Shown: positions 37,992-47,518 of the stretch, in pieces
Layout: each line of letters begins with the position of its first letter
Position numbering within the stretch: the first letter of the stretch is position 1
Position numbers and translations under genes: made by a program
Assembly: GCF_001042635.1 (NCBI RefSeq)
Contig: NZ_AP012331.1
Span: 1,922,001-1,986,000, forward strand
Direction of reading: 5' to 3'
Source of the DNA: Bifidobacterium scardovii JCM 12489 = DSM 13734
GTDB lineage: Bacteria; Actinomycetota; Actinomycetes; Actinomycetales; Bifidobacteriaceae
Length of the DNA stretch: 64,000 nt
Notes under the pieces: generated by a model
Databases searched by the model: none
Seen by the model: the letters and a program-made list of their open reading frames with translations, nothing else
Told to the model about the DNA's origin: nothing

Positions 37992-39371
37992 TCACTCGGC
38001 GTCCTCGGCCGGCTTGTCGGCGGCGAGTTCGTCGGCGACGGCGGCAGCGGCGGAAGCGGCGGCGACGCTCTCGTCCTCGGCGGAGGCCTCGTCCTCACCG
38101 AGGAAAGCGCTCAGGTCGAGCGGCTCGCCCTCGCTGGTGAAGCTGACGGCGCGCATGCCGGCGAGCAGGCCCTTGGAGCGGCCGACCTCGGCGACGGCGG
38201 AGCCGAGCTGGCCGTTGCGCACGATCGCGTTGATGAAGTTGTTCGGATCCATGCCGTACTGCTGGGCGATGGAGGCGAGGAAGTTGAACACGTCGGACTG
38301 GGAGACCTTGACGTCCAGCTTCTCGGCGAGCGTGTCGAGCACGATCTGGTCGCGCAGTTCCTTCTCGGCGGACTCCTCGGCCTCGGCCTTCTGCTCCTTG
38401 GTGGCCTTGTCCGGATCGGCGGTCATGCCCTTGAGGTGCTCGGCGGCCGCATCGGCCTTGACGCCCTTGGGCACCGGGATCTCCAGGCCCTCCTGCAGGC
38501 GGGCGAGGAAGGCGTCGCGGGCCTCGGTGGCCTGGCGGGCTTCGCCGTCCTGTTCGATGTTCTTGCGGATGTCGGCCTTGAGCTCGTCGAGCGTGTCGAA
38601 CTCGGAGGCCTCCTGGGCGAAGTCGTCGTCGAGCTCCGGCAGTTCCTCGGACTTGACGGAGTTGACCTTGACCTTGACCTGGGCCTTCTCGCCCTCGTGG
38701 TCGCCGGCTTCCAGCGTGCCCTCGAAGGTGGTCTCCTCGCCGGCGGACAGGCCGTCGAGGGCCTCGTCCAGGCCGTCCAGCATGGTGCCGGAGCCGAGCT
38801 CGTAGCTCACGCCCTCCTGGGAGTCGACGGTCTCGCCGTCGATCTGGGCTTCCAGGTCGATGCTGGCGAAGTCGCCCTTGGCGGCCGGGCGGTCGACGCC
38901 GACCAGGGTGCCGAAACGCTGGCGCAGGGTCTCGAGGCGCTTGCTCACGTCCTCGTCGGTGACCTCGGGCTTGGCGACCTCGATGGTCATGCCCTCGAGG
39001 GCCGGCAGCTCGATCTCGGGGCGACGCTCCACGGTGGCCACGAACTTGAGCTTGGTCTCGTCCTTGGCGGAGGCGGGCACTTCCTGCACGTCGAGCTCAG
39101 GCTGGGCCATCGGGCGGATCTGCTTCTCCTCCAGCGCCTTGGAATACAGCTCCGGCACGCCGTTGTTCACCGCTTCGCCGGCGACGGCCGCGAAGCCGAT
39201 GCGCTGGTCGATGATCTTTCCGGGCACATGTCCCTTGCGGAAGCCGGGGACGTTCACCTGCTTGGCGATCTCCTTGCGGGCCTCGTCGAGATACGGGTCG
39301 AACTCTTCCGGTTCGACGGTGACGGTGAGCTTCACCTTGGTGGGCTCGAGGTTCCTGACGCTGATCTTCAC
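37992..39371 (-). CDS. tig: trigger factor (ribosome-associated chaperone)
   Basis: 459 residues. It begins KISVRNLEPTKVKLTVTVEP and has the ribosome-binding GFRKGHVPGKIID segment (family GFRxGxxP), a central PPIase domain ('AAKGDFASIDLEAQIDGE', 'MLDGLDEALDGLSAGEETTF') and a helical C-terminal chaperone domain ending in an Ala/Asp/Glu-rich tail. It acts at the ribosome exit. The start is GTG 39371, five bases after GGAGCG. In many bacteria tig lies directly before clpP; here the CLC and NahK genes lie between. Confidence 0.95.
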   Translation of the reverse strand: MKISVRNLEPTKVKLTVTVEPEEFDPYLDEARKEIAKQVNVPGFRKGHVPGKIIDQRIGFAAVAGEAVNNGVPELYSKALEEKQIRPMAQPELDVQEVPASAKDETKLKFVATVERRPEIELPALEGMTIEVAKPEVTDEDVSKRLETLRQRFGTLVGVDRPAAKGDFASIDLEAQIDGETVDSQEGVSYELGSGTMLDGLDEALDGLSAGEETTFEGTLEAGDHEGEKAQVKVKVNSVKSEELPELDDDFAQEASEFDTLDELKADIRKNIEQDGEARQATEARDAFLARLQEGLEIPVPKGVKADAAAEHLKGMTADPDKATKEQKAEAEESAEKELRDQIVLDTLAEKLDVKVSQSDVFNFLASIAQQYGMDPNNFINAIVRNGQLGSAVAEVGRSKGLLAGMRAVSFTSEGEPLDLSAFLGEDEASAEDESVAAASAAAAVADELAADKPAEDAE

Positions 39372-39425
39372 GCTAAACGCTCCTGAAAAGTCGTTACTTC
39401 ATAGTTCTGCCAATTTAGGCAACCG

Positions 39426-40718
39426 TTACATGATAACGCGACTTACGGACGCTGCAACCAGCTTCACCTGCCAGTCGCGCGCACCCTGCTCCGTGAGGAA
39501 TTCCGCGACGTCCCTCTCCCCCGGATCGTCGGTCCAGCACAGATTGCGGATGTACTGCGGCTTGATGATGATTTCGGCCGGGGTGCGCGTGTCCTCGGCG
39601 ATCTGCGTGATCACGCGGCGGGCGCGCTGCAGCCGGTCGAGCCGGTCAGGGTGGCGCGCCGCCCAGACGCGCATCGAGCGCGGCGCGTTGCCCTGCCCCT
39701 CGTCGGCATCGTTCTGCGGCGACGGCATCGTCGGCCATTCACCGGGCCCGAGCGCCAGGGCCTCCTGGATGACGCCCCGCCATACCGATGGCTTGACCTT
39801 GCGCTGGATCGGCGCGTACCGCTCGAACATCTTGTCCTGCTCGCCGCCGGTGTGCATGCGCACGCGCTCGTTGAGCGAGCGGATCATGCGGAATTCGCGC
39901 GCGTTGCGTGGCTTTTTCACCGCGGCTTCGATGATCGAGGAATCGGAGAGCAGCAGGTTCGGCGCGATGTCGTATTGCCGCGCGAGCCGATCGCGCTCCT
40001 GCCACAGCGCCTTGGCGACGGCCAGCCCCCGTGGGTCATGGCTGAGCACGTTGATGTGCGAGACGCGCAGCCATGGCACCGGGTGCCGGCGGCGCGGGCC
40101 CATGCCCTCCGCCAGCGTATGGGCGAACTCCTCCTCGGCCCACCCGGCCTTGCCCTGGCGGGCCAGATCGGTGCGCATCAGCCGCTCCAGTTCGATGAGC
40201 AGCTCTACGTCGAGCGCCGCGTAGTTGCGCCAGTCGCGCGGCAACGGGCGGTACGACCAGTCGGCGGCAGAATGCTCCTTCGCCAGCGTGATGCCCAGAT
40301 AGCGCTCGGTCACGGCGGCCAGACCGAAGCGATGCAGGCCGAGCAGCCTCGCGGCGATCTCCGTGTCGAACAGCGCGCCGGGGCGCAGCCCCAGATCGGC
40401 GAATCCGGGTAGGTCCTGCGCGGCGTCGTGGATGATCCACGCGGCGCCGCCGAGCGCGGCGTTGAACGCCTCCCAGTCGACGCCGAACCCGTTCAGCGCG
40501 ACCGGGTCGATCAGCGCGATGCCCGCGCCCTCGCGTTTGAACTGGATCAGCCAATCCTCGTGCCCGTAGCGGAACCCGGACGCCCGTTCGGCGTCAGCCG
40601 CCACGGAGCCAGTCGCGGCGGCGAATCGCATGCACACGTCGCGGAATCCATCGGGGGTCGCGGTGACGCCGGGCACTCCCCCACGCGGCTCGGACAGCAG
40701 TCTGGGCTCATCGGTCAA
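39426..40718 (-). CDS. rnd: RNase D-like 3'-5' exonuclease
   Basis: 430 residues with the DEDDy exonuclease fold. DAERASGFRYGHEDWLIQFK supplies the first Asp/Glu pair, 'WIIHDAAQDLPGF' the second Asp region, and 'WRNYAALDVELLIELERL' the Tyr/Asp site. After this the C-terminus is HRDC-like. RNase D trims 3' ends of tRNA and other stable RNA. No ATG is suitably placed; TTG 40718 has GGAGGAACCATCC upstream and is the likely start, overlapping the DUF3000 gene by 11 bp, so translation is coupled. TTG 40739 is an in-frame alternative. Confidence 0.85.
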   Translation of the reverse strand: MTDEPRLLSEPRGGVPGVTATPDGFRDVCMRFAAATGSVAADAERASGFRYGHEDWLIQFKREGAGIALIDPVALNGFGVDWEAFNAALGGAAWIIHDAAQDLPGFADLGLRPGALFDTEIAARLLGLHRFGLAAVTERYLGITLAKEHSAADWSYRPLPRDWRNYAALDVELLIELERLMRTDLARQGKAGWAEEEFAHTLAEGMGPRRRHPVPWLRVSHINVLSHDPRGLAVAKALWQERDRLARQYDIAPNLLLSDSSIIEAAVKKPRNAREFRMIRSLNERVRMHTGGEQDKMFERYAPIQRKVKPSVWRGVIQEALALGPGEWPTMPSPQNDADEGQGNAPRSMRVWAARHPDRLDRLQRARRVITQIAEDTRTPAEIIIKPQYIRNLCWTDDPGERDVAEFLTEQGARDWQVKLVAASVSRVIM

Positions 40719-41388
40719 CGGATGGTTCCTCCTCGGCAACGGCGGCGGAACGGATGAACATCGCCCACATCACCACCTGCGCGCCGGCGTCCATGCGTCC
40801 GTCAATATCTTCAAGCGGCGTCCATGATACACGCATTTCGCAACCAGCCGAATCCGGTCCGGCCAGCGACCCGAACGAGGTGTTTCTGGTGACCGTCACC
40901 GTGCCGCGGAGCCCGTCCCGGTCCGCGCCGTCGAGGAATCCGCGCAGGGTCTCCCAGTACATCGCCGGAGCCAGGCCGTTGTCCTCCCTCGTTTCCAGCG
41001 GCATGCGAGCGAAAGCGACGCACCGCCAGCGCGACGACCAGTCGTCCCGCGGCTCGCGCGAATACAGCAGCGTGATCCAGCCGGAGGCTCCGGAACGGGG
41101 ACGGTCCGCGCCTTCGCCCACAATGCCGGGACGGGCGTGGTCGGGGTGCTCCCCCGATGCGCCGTCGCTGCCGCTCTCCAGTTCCACGCCGATGCCGTAA
41201 TCGGCAAGCGTCGACGGCACGGGAATCTCTCGATAGCGCACGCCGGGCACGCGCCGCATCGCGCGTACAGACTCGACGGCACGCCACACTTCGTCAGGAA
41301 CGCCGGCGGGGCGCCCGGGCAGGCCGGCATCGTCGCCTGGCCGCCTCGGCGCGGAAACTCCCCCCGGAAAAGCGAAGATCTCTGCCAT
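40708..41388 (-). CDS. DUF3000-family protein
   Basis: 226 residues of the DUF3000 type, which in Actinobacteria is found directly upstream of RNase D genes, as here. There are conserved segments 'EVWRAVESVRAMRR' and 'ITLLYSREPRDDWSSRWRC', but no catalytic motif is recognised. No signal peptide or membrane segment is seen. ATG 41388. The gene is the first of a two-gene unit with the RNase D-like gene. A strong 14-bp stem lies 35-73 bp upstream of the start. Confidence 0.8.
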   Translation of the reverse strand: MAEIFAFPGGVSAPRRPGDDAGLPGRPAGVPDEVWRAVESVRAMRRVPGVRYREIPVPSTLADYGIGVELESGSDGASGEHPDHARPGIVGEGADRPRSGASGWITLLYSREPRDDWSSRWRCVAFARMPLETREDNGLAPAMYWETLRGFLDGADRDGLRGTVTVTRNTSFGSLAGPDSAGCEMRVSWTPLEDIDGRMDAGAQVVMWAMFIRSAAVAEEEPSVDR

Positions 41389-41422
41389 ATAACAAGGCTA
41401 AACGGGGCACCCTATTTTTGGC

Positions 41423-41461
41423 GGCATCGCCACGCGCCCCCGTGTCGCGCGTGGCGATGCC
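41423..41461 (-). promoter_or_regulatory. 14-bp hairpin in the leader of the DUF3000-RNase D unit
   Basis: GGCATCGCCACGCG (41423-41436) and CGCGTGGCGATGCC (41448-41461) are perfect inverse copies with an 11-base loop. It stands 35 bp before ATG 41388. No T run follows on the minus strand, so it is not a simple terminator. A 5'-UTR structure or a protein site is possible. Confidence 0.5.
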
Positions 41462-41520
41462 GGATACCGGTGCCACTTCCATATCCCATCCAACGGGGAA
41501 CCAATACCCTGTATCGCAAG

Positions 41521-41665
41521 CGGTTCACGCCCCCGCTAGCGGGGCTGTCGGCGAAGCCGACTGGGGGTGGCCAGAAGCATGGCTCGACCACCCTCCGGCG
41601 CTACGCGCCACCTCCCGCCAGCGGCGGAGGATCGGTCGGCCATCAACCATTTACAAAATAAACCG
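41521..41665. repeat. family B element copy 2, decayed ends
   Basis: The interior closely matches 3229-3350: GTTCACGCCCCCGCTAGCGG, GCTGTCGGCGAAGCCGACTG, then ACCACCCTCCGGCGCTACGC and CCTCCCGCCAGCGG. The right end AAATAAACCG resembles the family terminus ACAAACCG. No CTAG flanks remain. It occupies the gap between DUF3000 and pflA (41389-41697), which has no gene. Confidence 0.65.
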
Positions 41666-41697
41666 ACAGGACGAATAACGCACAGACAACGGCAACT

Positions 41698-42579
41698 TCA
41701 GTACACAGTGAAACCGTGGGACTGGAATTGCTCGACGACGCGCTGCTTGAGCGCGGCGCTCGGGCCCTTCTGGTTCTCAAGCGGGTACGGAATGCGCAGC
41801 TCGTGCCACTTCGGGCGGCCGAGCTGGTGGAATCCGAGCACGTCGATGTGCTCGACCGCCCCGTCGAAGCTCTCGCAGATCCGCGCGACGTTCTCGACGT
41901 TCTCCTCCGAGTCGGTCAGGCCCGGCACGAGCACGAAACGCACCCAGATCTTCTTGCCGGCCTTGGCGAGGCGCTGGCCGAAGTCGATGGTCGGCTGCAG
42001 CAGGCCGCCGGTGACCTTGTGGTAGGTCTCCTCGTCGCCGGACTTGACGTCGAGCAGGCACAGGTCGATGTCGTCGATCATCTCGTCGGTGTAGTTGGTG
42101 TTGAGGAACCCGGAGGTGTCGAGGCAGGTGTGCACGCCCATCTCCTTGGCCGCGCGGAACACGCGGGAGACGAAGGCCGCCTGCATCATCGACTCGCCGC
42201 CGGAGAAGGTGATACCGCCGCGCGTGGCCTTGAACAGGTCCTTGTAGCGGTCGACCTTCTTGATCATCGCGTCGAGGTACACCGGCTGGCCGTCGCGCAT
42301 CTTCCAGGTATCCGGATTCTGGCAGTACTGACAGCGCAGCGGGCAGCCGGACATGAAAACCGTCATGCGGGTGCCCGGGCCGTCCACGGAGGTGTTGATG
42401 TCCCAGGAGTGCACGAAGCCGATGTCGCCGGTTTTCAGTGCGCCGATGCGGTCGCGCCGGTCCAGGCCGATGGGCGATTCGAATCCGGAGAGTCCCCCCA
42501 TCAGCGTCTGACTGGCATAGGTCTTCGACTCCTTGAGCATATGCCGGGTCGTGGTACGGAACGTGAGTGTTACGGGCAT
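41698..42579 (-). CDS. pflA: pyruvate formate-lyase-activating enzyme
   Basis: 293 residues of the radical SAM family. The [4Fe-4S] ligands are in CPLRCQYC. The SAM-binding region is 'GGITFSGGESMMQ', and 'IDLCLLDVKSGDEETYHKVTGG' and 'IDVLGFHQLGRPKW' are typical for PflA. It makes the glycyl radical on PflB from S-adenosylmethionine under anaerobic conditions. ATG 42579 follows AAGGAGGACAGCG. It lies 201 bp after pflB in the same direction, with a large hairpin between. The C-terminus is intact. Confidence 0.95.
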   Translation of the reverse strand: MPVTLTFRTTTRHMLKESKTYASQTLMGGLSGFESPIGLDRRDRIGALKTGDIGFVHSWDINTSVDGPGTRMTVFMSGCPLRCQYCQNPDTWKMRDGQPVYLDAMIKKVDRYKDLFKATRGGITFSGGESMMQAAFVSRVFRAAKEMGVHTCLDTSGFLNTNYTDEMIDDIDLCLLDVKSGDEETYHKVTGGLLQPTIDFGQRLAKAGKKIWVRFVLVPGLTDSEENVENVARICESFDGAVEHIDVLGFHQLGRPKWHELRIPYPLENQKGPSAALKQRVVEQFQSHGFTVY

Positions 42580-42617
42580 CGCTGTCCTCCTTGGCATACA
42601 GCCTTACAACAAATGTC

Positions 42618-42720
42618 GGCCCCCGCCGGACGGGGCTGTCGGCACAGGCCGACCGGGGCGGCGCTCAAGGCGCCGGAACCCCCAATCAGCCCGCGGCTGA
42701 CAGCCCCACCGGCGGGGGCC
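42618..42720. repeat. long hairpin between pflB and pflA (family B-like)
   Basis: GGCCCCCGCCGG.. (42618-42640) and its inverse ending CCGGCGGGGGCC (42699-42720) pair over 22 bp with one bulged base. GCTGTCGGCAC.. in the left arm and its loop resembles the GCTGTCGGC core of families A and B. It fills the gap between the two genes and could terminate part of the transcripts from pflB or protect the upstream mRNA. Confidence 0.6.
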
Positions 42721-42780
42721 GTATCATGCGCCAATGCGGTCGCGCGGACCGGCCCTCGCGGGGCCGGCATCATGACGTCA

Positions 42781-45153
42781 TCAGTCGGTGACGGCGCCCT
42801 GATGGAACGTACGGGAGATGACGTCGAGCTGCTGCTCCTTGGTGAGCTTGACGAAGTTCACCGCGTAGCCGGAGACGCGCACGGTCAGGTGCGGGTACTT
42901 CTCGGGGTGCTCGACGGCGTCCTCCATGGTCTCCTTGCGCAGCACGTTGATGTTCGCGTGGTAGAGGCCGTGGCCGTTGCCGGCGTCCAGGATGCCGACC
43001 AGGTTGCCGATGCGCTCCTCCTCGTCGCGGCCGAGGCCGTCGGGGGTGATCGTGTTGGTCAGCGAGATGCCGTCCAGCGCGTCGTTGTAGTCGATCTTGC
43101 CGACCGAGAACATCGACGGCAGCATGCCGTGCGAGTCCATGCCGTTCTCCGGGTTCGCGCCCGGGGCGTACGGGGTGCCCTTCTTGTGGCGGGACGGGAA
43201 GGAACCGGTGTTCTTGCCGTACTCCACGTTGGAGGTGATCGTCAGGATGGACTGCGTCGGGACGGCGCCGCGGTACACGGGCAGGCGCTTGACCTGGCCC
43301 ATGACGGTGGAGACGACCCACTTGGCGATGTCGTCGGCGCGATCGTCGTCGTTGCCGTAAACCGGGAAGTCGCCCTCGGTGCGGTAGCCGACGACCAGAT
43401 CGTCATCGGCGCCCTCGACGTACTCGTACTCGTGGCCCTCGAGGTTCTTGGCGTCCTTGTTGTAGATCGGGTACACCTTGGCGTACTTGACGGCGGACAG
43501 CGAGTCGGCAGCGATCGACAGGCCGGACATGCCGCAGCCGAGCGTACGGTACACTTCCTTGTCGTGCAGCGCCATCTCGATGGACTCGTAGGCGTACTTA
43601 TCGTGCATGTAGTGGATGATGTTCAGGGCCTTGACGTAGGTCTCGGACAGCCACTCGAGAGCCTTCTCGTAGTTGGCCTTGACCTTCTCGTAGTCAAGCG
43701 TGCCGTCGGCCTCCGGGGCCACCGGCTCGATGACGCCCTTGTCGATGACCTGCATGCCGGTCATCTCGTCGCGGCCGCCGTTGATCGCGTAGAGCAGCGC
43801 CTTGGCGGAGTTCACGCGTGCGGCGAAGAACTGCATCTGCTTGCCGACGCGCATCGGGGAGACGCAGCAGGCGATGGCGGCGTCGTCGCCCCAGTGGTTG
43901 CGGATCTCCTTGTCGGACTCGTACTGGATGGCCGAGGTGTCGATCGAGATCTTGGCGCAGAAGCGCTTGTAGCCTTCCGGCAGCTTCGGATCCCAGAAGA
44001 TCGTGATGTTCGGCTCCGGGCCGGGTCCAAGGTGCTCGAGGGTCAGCGTGTTGAGCAGACGGAACGAGGTCTTGGTGACCATCGGGCGGCCGTCGCCGCC
44101 GAAGCCCGCGTCGGACCAGGTCGCCCAGTACGGATCGCCGGAGAAGATGTTGTCGTAGTCCTTGGTGCGCAGGAAGCGGACGATGCGCAGCTTCATGACG
44201 ATGTTGTCGATGATCTCCTGGGCATCGGTCTCAGTGATGAGGCCGGCCTTGAGGTCACGCTCGAAGTACACGTCGAAGAACGCGGAGTTGCGGCCGAAGG
44301 ACATGGCGGCGCCGTCCTGGCTCTTGATGGAGGCGAGGTAGCCCATGTAGGTCCACTGCACGGCTTCCTTGGCGGTCTGGGCCGGGCGGGTCAGGTCCAG
44401 ACCGTACTCGTTGCCGAGGGTGATCAGCTGCTTGAGGGCCTTGATCTGCTCGTCGTGCTCCTCGCGGAAGCGGATCCAGTGCTCGATCTCCGGCTCGGTG
44501 AAGTCGTTGCGGTACGGCACGGAGTCCTTGTCGCGCTGCTTGAATTTGATCAGCGCGTTGAGGCCGTACAGGGCCACGCGGCGATAGTCGCCGATGATGC
44601 GGCCGCGGCCGTAGGCGTCCGGCAGACCGGTGAGGATCTTGTTATGGCGGGCGACCTTGATGTCCTTGGTGTAGACGCCGAAGACACCGTCGTTGTGGGT
44701 CTTGCGGTACTTGGTGAAGATCTTCTTGATCTCCGGATCCGGCTCCTTGCCGGCTTCCTTGATGGCCGTCTCGACCATGCGCCAGCCGCCGTTCGGCATC
44801 ATGGCGCGCTTGCACGGCACGTCGGTCTGCAGGCCGACGATCACGTTGTCGACCTCCGGGGAATCGATGTAGCCGGCCGGGAAGGCGTCGATGCCGGCGG
44901 GGGTGTGGGTGTCCACGTCGTAGACGCGCTGCTTGCGCTCGACGGCCAGGTAGTTGTCGTCGAGGTACTTCCACAGGTGCTTGGTCTTGTCGGTAGCGTC
45001 AGCCAGGAAGGACTCGTCGCCGGTGTACGGGGTGTAGTTCTTCTGGATGAAGTCACGTACGTCGATGTCCTTTTGCCAGTTGCCCTCGGTGAAGCCTGCC
45101 CAGGCCTTGGCCTCGAGCTCTTCCTGAGACACTGCATTGTCAACTGCTGTCAT
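42781..45153 (-). CDS. pflB: formate C-acetyltransferase (pyruvate formate-lyase)
   Basis: 790 residues. The active-site Cys-Cys pair is in [11 protein letters not shown] and the glycyl radical glycine in '[10 protein letters not shown]' near the C-terminus. It converts pyruvate and CoA to acetyl-CoA and formate, an alternative outlet for the bifid shunt that changes the acetate/formate/lactate balance. ATG 45153 follows AAGGAGTGAC, and an in-frame ATG at 45246 has no ribosome site. The two lac-operator-like palindromes about 100 bp upstream suggest sugar-dependent control. Confidence 0.96.
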   Translation of the reverse strand: MTAVDNAVSQEELEAKAWAGFTEGNWQKDIDVRDFIQKNYTPYTGDESFLADATDKTKHLWKYLDDNYLAVERKQRVYDVDTHTPAGIDAFPAGYIDSPEVDNVIVGLQTDVPCKRAMMPNGGWRMVETAIKEAGKEPDPEIKKIFTKYRKTHNDGVFGVYTKDIKVARHNKILTGLPDAYGRGRIIGDYRRVALYGLNALIKFKQRDKDSVPYRNDFTEPEIEHWIRFREEHDEQIKALKQLITLGNEYGLDLTRPAQTAKEAVQWTYMGYLASIKSQDGAAMSFGRNSAFFDVYFERDLKAGLITETDAQEIIDNIVMKLRIVRFLRTKDYDNIFSGDPYWATWSDAGFGGDGRPMVTKTSFRLLNTLTLEHLGPGPEPNITIFWDPKLPEGYKRFCAKISIDTSAIQYESDKEIRNHWGDDAAIACCVSPMRVGKQMQFFAARVNSAKALLYAINGGRDEMTGMQVIDKGVIEPVAPEADGTLDYEKVKANYEKALEWLSETYVKALNIIHYMHDKYAYESIEMALHDKEVYRTLGCGMSGLSIAADSLSAVKYAKVYPIYNKDAKNLEGHEYEYVEGADDDLVVGYRTEGDFPVYGNDDDRADDIAKWVVSTVMGQVKRLPVYRGAVPTQSILTITSNVEYGKNTGSFPSRHKKGTPYAPGANPENGMDSHGMLPSMFSVGKIDYNDALDGISLTNTITPDGLGRDEEERIGNLVGILDAGNGHGLYHANINVLRKETMEDAVEHPEKYPHLTVRVSGYAVNFVKLTKEQQLDVISRTFHQGAVTD

Positions 45154-45248
45154 GTCACTCCTTGGTGTCGTAGGCGGCGCATCTTCACGCCGTCTCCTTA
45201 CATCTCCCCATGGTAGTTGAGCCAAGCTGGGAAAAGGCTGATTCACAA

Positions 45249-45264
45249 CGTGAGCTATCTCACA
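45249..45264. promoter_or_regulatory. operator-like palindrome 1 upstream of pflB
   Basis: CGTGAGCTATCTCACA on the plus strand, i.e. TGTGA-N6-TCACG on the minus strand: half sites of the LacI/CRP type. It lies 96 bp before the pflB ATG and overlaps the stop codon of the upstream small gene. Confidence 0.55.
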
Positions 45265-45529
45265 TTTTGTTATCGCTCACATCATCGCCGTCGAGGCCGT
45301 CGTCGTAGGAATCGTCGTCATACGGGTCGCCGTCGGCGCCGGTCTTGCCCCACCGGTTCCACTGGCGCGTGGCCTCGTTCCACGTCGTGTTGCGCTCCTT
45401 GACGATCCGCCACGCGTCGATGGCGTCCTGGCGCGTCCGGTACGGCCCCATGCGGTGGCTGATCGGCGAGACCTTGCCCTGCTCGGGCTGTTCGGCCACC
45501 GTGTTGAAATACCATTCCTTGTCGCTCAT
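45260..45529 (-). CDS. small SPOR-like conserved actinobacterial protein
   Basis: 89 residues. It begins [19 protein letters not shown] and contains [20 protein letters not shown], a short repeat-like stretch found in small actinobacterial proteins annotated as SPOR-domain-like. The C-terminal part is a run of Asp/Tyr/Gly. No signal peptide or membrane segment is seen, so true peptidoglycan binding by this protein is doubtful. ATG 45529 follows GAGGGGATGCTC. Its last eight codons coincide with the two operator-like sites for pflB. Confidence 0.75.
   Translation of the reverse strand: MSDKEWYFNTVAEQPEQGKVSPISHRMGPYRTRQDAIDAWRIVKERNTTWNEATRQWNRWGKTGADGDPYDDDSYDDGLDGDDVSDNKM
45268..45281. promoter_or_regulatory. 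operator-like site 2 upstream of pflB
   Basis: On the minus strand TGTGAGCGATAACA, which closely resembles the core of the E. coli lac operator. It lies inside the last codons of the upstream SPOR-like gene, 115 bp before pflB, and four bases from site 1. In bifidobacteria, a LacI-family regulator (AraQ) is reported to control fermentation genes with sites of this kind, from memory. Confidence 0.55.
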
Positions 45530-45589
45530 GAGCATCCCCTCCCGTTGGCCGCCGCGCGCCAACCGCACGGCGGCCGACCGTACGACATC

Positions 45590-47287
45590 CTACTCGCGGA
45601 ACGCGTTGGTGATGGGCAGGCGGCGGTCGCGGCCGAACGCGAGCGCCGTGACCTTCGGCCCCAGCGGGTACTGGCGGCGCTTCCACTCGGCGCGGTCGAC
45701 CAGGCGCATCACCGTATCGACGGTCTTGGCGTCGAAGCCGTCGGCGAGCAGGTCGGCGCGGCCGTGCGCATGCTCGATGTACGCGGCGAGTACCTGGTCG
45801 AGCAGCGCGTATTCGGGCAGCGAGTCGGAATCCTTCTGCCCGGGGCGCAGTTCGGCGCTCGGCGCCTTCTCGATCGAGTTGACCGGGATCATTACCCCGC
45901 CCGGCAACGGCGTGCCGGCGCCACTCCGCTCGTTGCCGACGATGCCGAGACCGCCGATGCCGACGCCCGCCGCCGCGGCCTTGTTGCGCCAACGGGACAG
46001 CTCCCAGACGCGGGTCTTGAGCAGGTCCTTGATCGGCGCGTAGCCGCCGACCGCGTCGCCGTAGATCGTCGAATAACCGCAGGCGAGCTCGGACTTGTTG
46101 CCGGTGGCCAGCGCCAGCAGGCCCTTCGCGTTCGAGTAGGCCATGACGATGACGCCGCGGATGCGCGCCTGCAGGTTTTCGGCGGCCACCCCTTCAAGGT
46201 CCAGCTGCTTCTGGTAGGACACGAACAGCGGCTCGATCGGCTGCACGTCGTATTTCGCGCCGAGATTGGCGGCCAGGTCGGCGGCGTCGTCCTTGGACCC
46301 GTCCGAGGAGTACATGCTCGGCATCGAGATGCCCTGCACGTGCTCGCCGCCGCACGCGTCGGCGGCCATGGCGGCCACAAGCGCCGAGTCGATGCCGCCG
46401 GACAGGCCGAGGCACACCCCCTTGAAGCGGTTCTTGGCCATGTAGTCCTTGAGGCCGAGCACGCAGGCCGTGTACACCTCCTCATCCGGGTCGAGCTCGG
46501 GCGCGATCTCGCCGGCCCCCTGGCGTTCGGCATCCGCGTCGAAGTCGAAGAAGCCCAGATGCTCCATGAACATCGGCGCGCGGGCCAGTAGCGTGCCGTC
46601 GGCGTCCACGACGAAGCTGCCGCCGTCGAACACCAGATCGTCCTGGCCGCCGACCTGGTTGACGTAGATCACCGGCGCGTGCACCTCGTCCGCGCGGCGC
46701 ACCGCCAGGTCGTAGCGCACATGCGTCTTGCCCTCCTCGTACGGGGAGCCGTTCATCGTCATGAGCACGTCGATGCCCCGGCCGGCCAATTCGGCGACGG
46801 GGCCGCCGTCCTGCCAGATGTCCTCGCAGATCGCCACGCCGACGCGCACGCCGTCGATGTCGAGCACCACCGAGCGTTCGCCGGCGGTGAAGATGCGGAA
46901 CTCGTCGAACACGCCGTAGTTGGGCAGGAAGTGCTTGTCGTAGCCGGCCCACACCACGCCGTCGTGCAGCACGACCATGCGGTTCTTCGGCTTGTCGGAG
47001 GCGTGGTCGGTGCCGACCGTGCCGACCGCGACGTACAGGTCGCCGAGCCCATCGGCGGCCAGCTCGGTGGCCAGCCAGTTCGCCTTGTCCCACGCGGCCT
47101 GGCGGAAGGTGCGGCGCAGGGCCAGATCCTCGATCGGGTAGCCGGTGAGCGTCATCTCGGGGAACACCACCACCTGGGCGCGGCCTTTCGCGGCGAGATG
47201 CACGTACCGCATGATCTTGTCGGCATTGGCGTCGAGGTCGCCGACGCAGGTGTCGATTTGGGCGAGAGCGAAACGAATCTGAGTCAT
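45590..47287 (-). CDS. nadE: glutamine-dependent NAD+ synthetase
   Basis: 565 residues in two domains. The N-terminal nitrilase-type glutaminase has the Glu-Lys-Cys triad in 'FPEMTLTGYP', 'YDKHFLPNYGVFDE' and ICEDIWQDGG. The C-terminal synthetase has the PP-loop LGLSGGIDSALVAAMAA and 'ATGNKSELACGY'. It amidates nicotinic acid adenine dinucleotide in the last step of NAD synthesis. ATG 47287 starts MTQIRFALAQIDTCVGDLDA. nadD in this window supplies the substrate. Confidence 0.95.
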   Translation of the reverse strand: MTQIRFALAQIDTCVGDLDANADKIMRYVHLAAKGRAQVVVFPEMTLTGYPIEDLALRRTFRQAAWDKANWLATELAADGLGDLYVAVGTVGTDHASDKPKNRMVVLHDGVVWAGYDKHFLPNYGVFDEFRIFTAGERSVVLDIDGVRVGVAICEDIWQDGGPVAELAGRGIDVLMTMNGSPYEEGKTHVRYDLAVRRADEVHAPVIYVNQVGGQDDLVFDGGSFVVDADGTLLARAPMFMEHLGFFDFDADAERQGAGEIAPELDPDEEVYTACVLGLKDYMAKNRFKGVCLGLSGGIDSALVAAMAADACGGEHVQGISMPSMYSSDGSKDDAADLAANLGAKYDVQPIEPLFVSYQKQLDLEGVAAENLQARIRGVIVMAYSNAKGLLALATGNKSELACGYSTIYGDAVGGYAPIKDLLKTRVWELSRWRNKAAAAGVGIGGLGIVGNERSGAGTPLPGGVMIPVNSIEKAPSAELRPGQKDSDSLPEYALLDQVLAAYIEHAHGRADLLADGFDAKTVDTVMRLVDRAEWKRRQYPLGPKVTALAFGRDRRLPITNAFRE

Positions 47288-47518
47288 ACCCGTTATCCTA
47301 GTGCACCCGGAGGCACCGGCGGGTTTCGCGCCCGCAGCCGGCCGCCCCGATACCTCTCCGATATCGTCCGGGCGCCGGCCTGGCGGCCGGTCTTCGCCGG
47401 GATTGTCTACACTGGTCGGTGAAGGCGGCAGGCGGGGGCGGTGCAGGACCGGCACCCATGGTGGGCGCGCCGGCCGCTCCCGGAGGCGGCCGCGCCCCAT
47501 CGGACGGAGGTTTTTGTC

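Noticed and set aside
41716..45216. An 1166-codon plus-strand frame opposite pflA/pflB
   Set aside because: The minus strand encodes intact pflA and pflB; the plus-strand product is low-complexity and spans two genes.
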